Assembly: GCA_018065895.1 (NCBI GenBank)
Contig: JAGHSK010000058.1
Location: 1 to 38,770 of the forward strand
Length of the DNA stretch: 38,770 bases
From: Candidatus Cacconaster equi
GTDB taxonomy: Bacteria; Bacteroidota; Bacteroidia; Bacteroidales; UBA932
Direction of reading: 5' to 3'
Under the pieces are notes generated by a model, which searched no databases, had not been told where the DNA came from, and saw nothing but the letters and a program-made list of their open reading frames with translations. Of the stretch, positions 37,236 to 38,770 are shown one piece after another (position 1 is the first letter of the stretch; every line of letters begins with the position of its first letter). The position numbers and the translations under genes are program-made.

Positions 37236-37829
37236 ATGTACGAATATATTAACGGTCGTCTTGACGAAATAACTCCGACTGAAGCGATTGTGGAAGCGGG
37301 AGGCATCGGATACAAACTGCTGATATCGCTGAGCACCTTTTCCGCTCTGCAGAACAGTAAGGATCAGCTTGTGAAGATATTCCTCCATCATCAGGTACGG
37401 GAGGACGATGAGTCGCTCTACGGCTTTGCCACACGCGACGAACGTTATGTATTCACCCACCTTGTTTCGGTATCGGGAGTAGGTCCCGGCTCGGCAAGGA
37501 TGATACTCTCCTCGATGAACCCGGAAGAAGTCCGCACCGCCATTGTGGGCAACGACGTCAACCGGTTCAAGGCCGTCAAGGGCATCGGATTGAAAACCGC
37601 ACAGCGCCTTATCATCGAACTCAAGGACAAAATAGGCAAGGGTGGGGCGGAGTTCTCTTTTGAAGAGGCATCACCTGCATCAAACGCTGTCAGGGATGAA
37701 GCCCTGAGTGCGCTCTGTCTGCTGGGATTCGCAAAGCCGGCCGTTGAAAAGGCTCTCGCATCACTTCTCAAGGAGAACCCGTCATACTCTCTGGAAGAGC
37801 TCATCAAGAAAGCGCTCAAGTCGCTGTAA
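37236..37829 (+). CDS. ruvA: Holliday junction DNA helicase subunit RuvA
   Basis: A 197-residue junction-binding subunit of RuvAB, active in recombination repair. The N-terminal OB domain opens MYEYINGRLDEITPTEAIVEAGGIGYKL. Two helix-hairpin-helix motifs follow (VSGVGPGSARMIL and VKGIGLKTAQRLIIELK), then the C-terminal RuvB-binding domain. The usual length is about 200. The EFR1-type gene starts 12 nt downstream. Confidence 0.96.
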   Translation: MYEYINGRLDEITPTEAIVEAGGIGYKLLISLSTFSALQNSKDQLVKIFLHHQVREDDESLYGFATRDERYVFTHLVSVSGVGPGSARMILSSMNPEEVRTAIVGNDVNRFKAVKGIGLKTAQRLIIELKDKIGKGGAEFSFEEASPASNAVRDEALSALCLLGFAKPAVEKALASLLKENPSYSLEELIKKALKSL

Positions 37830-37841
37830 CATTCCCGTACA

Positions 37842-38741
37842 ATGAACTGCCTTCTGCTCTATTTCACCGGCACATTCAACACGAGATACCTCACTGGCAA
37901 ACTCAAGGAAAGACTGGAAGCAATAGGCTGGAATATCACCACCTATGAAATCGATCCCCTCAACAACGAGCGGCTCGACCTCTCCGCTTACGACATCATC
38001 GGTCTGGGATACCCGATTCATGGCTACTGTGCACCCTGGGCATTTCTGAAATTCATACGGAAACAAAAATTCCCCAAAAAAATCAGGGTTTTCATCTACA
38101 AGAATTCCGGTGAGACGGAGCACGCAAATGATGCCTCCTCAAAATACGTTCTGCGCAAGCTCCGCCGGGACGGGGCCGTCACAAAGAACGAGTACCACTT
38201 TCTGATGCCTTACAACATCCACTTCCGATTTGACGAGAACCTCGTCAAGGAGATGCTTGTGATGGACGACAAACTGCTCGACATCCTCGTCTATGAGGTA
38301 AGCCACGGCATATCGAACATCCAGCCGATGAAGCTCTGGCCGAGAATTGTCTCCGCCGTGGTTTCGCGCCCTCAATACATCGGAGGCGACGTCAACTCCT
38401 TCCTCTACAAAGTGGATATGGACAAATGCAAGGGATGCGACCAGTGCATCAAGCGCTGCCCGACAAAGAACATTTACAGGGATGCAGAAGGTACGATACG
38501 TTTCCACCACCACTGCCTGATGTGTATGCGCTGCTCATTCTACTGCCCTGCCGATGCAATCCACATAGGGTTTCTGGAACAGTGGGGATGGAAGGTGAAC
38601 GGAGGATATGATTTCCGGAAAATAGAAGGAATAAAACTCACCGCACCTGTAATCACCGACAGGACCGAAGGTTTCTTTCATTGCTATATAGAGTCATACG
38701 GCAAAATCAACCGTCGTCACGGCGAAATTTTCGGAGAATGA
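37842..38741 (+). CDS. EFR1-type flavodoxin/ferredoxin protein
   Basis: A 299-residue cytoplasmic redox protein. The N-terminal half is flavodoxin-like: LLYFTGTFNTRYL for the FMN phosphate, then LGYPIHGYCAPWAFLKF. From about residue 192 come two 4Fe-4S ferredoxin motifs, CKGCDQCIKRCP and CLMCMRCSFYCP. The family (EFR1) is common in gut anaerobes but its partner is not established. It follows ruvA closely, probably by co-transcription only. The gene is complete and ends 29 nt before the window edge, where nothing further is recognisable. Confidence 0.9.
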   Translation: MNCLLLYFTGTFNTRYLTGKLKERLEAIGWNITTYEIDPLNNERLDLSAYDIIGLGYPIHGYCAPWAFLKFIRKQKFPKKIRVFIYKNSGETEHANDASSKYVLRKLRRDGAVTKNEYHFLMPYNIHFRFDENLVKEMLVMDDKLLDILVYEVSHGISNIQPMKLWPRIVSAVVSRPQYIGGDVNSFLYKVDMDKCKGCDQCIKRCPTKNIYRDAEGTIRFHHHCLMCMRCSFYCPADAIHIGFLEQWGWKVNGGYDFRKIEGIKLTAPVITDRTEGFFHCYIESYGKINRRHGEIFGE

Positions 38742-38770
38742 CCACTTCTGTCCTGACTTATGTAATTTTT

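Overview
The window is chromosomal DNA from an anaerobic member of the Bacteroidetes, most likely order Bacteroidales. The evidence is TonB receptor plus DUF4249 lipoprotein pairing, a sphingolipid-type serine palmitoyltransferase, a SUF system with no ISC genes, anaerobic ribonucleotide reductase NrdDG, single-chain GlyS, few Shine-Dalgarno sites, and many TAnnTTTG (-7 type) promoter boxes. No rRNA, tRNA, CRISPR array or prophage was seen. The genus cannot be fixed from sequence alone.

Layout. (1) 1-1700 is disturbed DNA: the 3' tail of a decayed phosphatase-like lipoprotein gene, about 250 bp of spacer, and a complete IS4-type insertion sequence with 13-bp perfect terminal inverted repeats. 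(2) 1753-6832 (minus) is a cell-surface signalling and uptake locus: an ECF sigma factor, an inner-membrane-anchored anti-sigma-like protein with a C-terminal beta-barrel-like domain, a DUF4249 lipoprotein and a TonB-dependent receptor. The last two are bracketed by a 36-bp direct repeat. (3) 6974-10089 (minus) is a tight operon of serine palmitoyltransferase, a short-chain dehydrogenase (candidate 3-ketosphinganine reductase) and a HAD-type phosphatase lipoprotein. (4) rnr (minus) diverges from gpmI-dnaE-EamA transporter (plus). (5) groES-groEL (minus) is followed by a DUF5106/thioredoxin-like lipoprotein (plus) that overlaps ispE tail to tail. (6) 22215-23754 (plus) holds a ThiL homologue that has lost its canonical acidic motifs, and an isochorismatase-family hydrolase.

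(7) 23774-30485 (minus) is a long run tyrS-rbfA-LolC/E-like permease-sufB-pnuC-sufC-sufD. A PnuC-type vitamin transporter is embedded between sufB and sufC, and SufD is short. (8) nrdD-nrdG (plus) converge on sufS-sufE-sufT-like-folK-glyS (minus), the second half of the Fe-S assembly machinery. (9) ruvA and an EFR1-type flavodoxin/ferredoxin protein (plus) close the window.

Fe-S biogenesis is split over two loci about 8 kb apart. The first genes of both, sufB and sufS, have a perfect -7 box only 7-8 nt before the ATG, suggesting leaderless or nearly leaderless transcripts. Most of the window is ordinary housekeeping DNA. The parts most worth a second look are the degenerate ThiL homologue, the repeat-bracketed sigma/anti-sigma/TonB locus, the sphingolipid-linked operon and the pnuC-containing suf operon.
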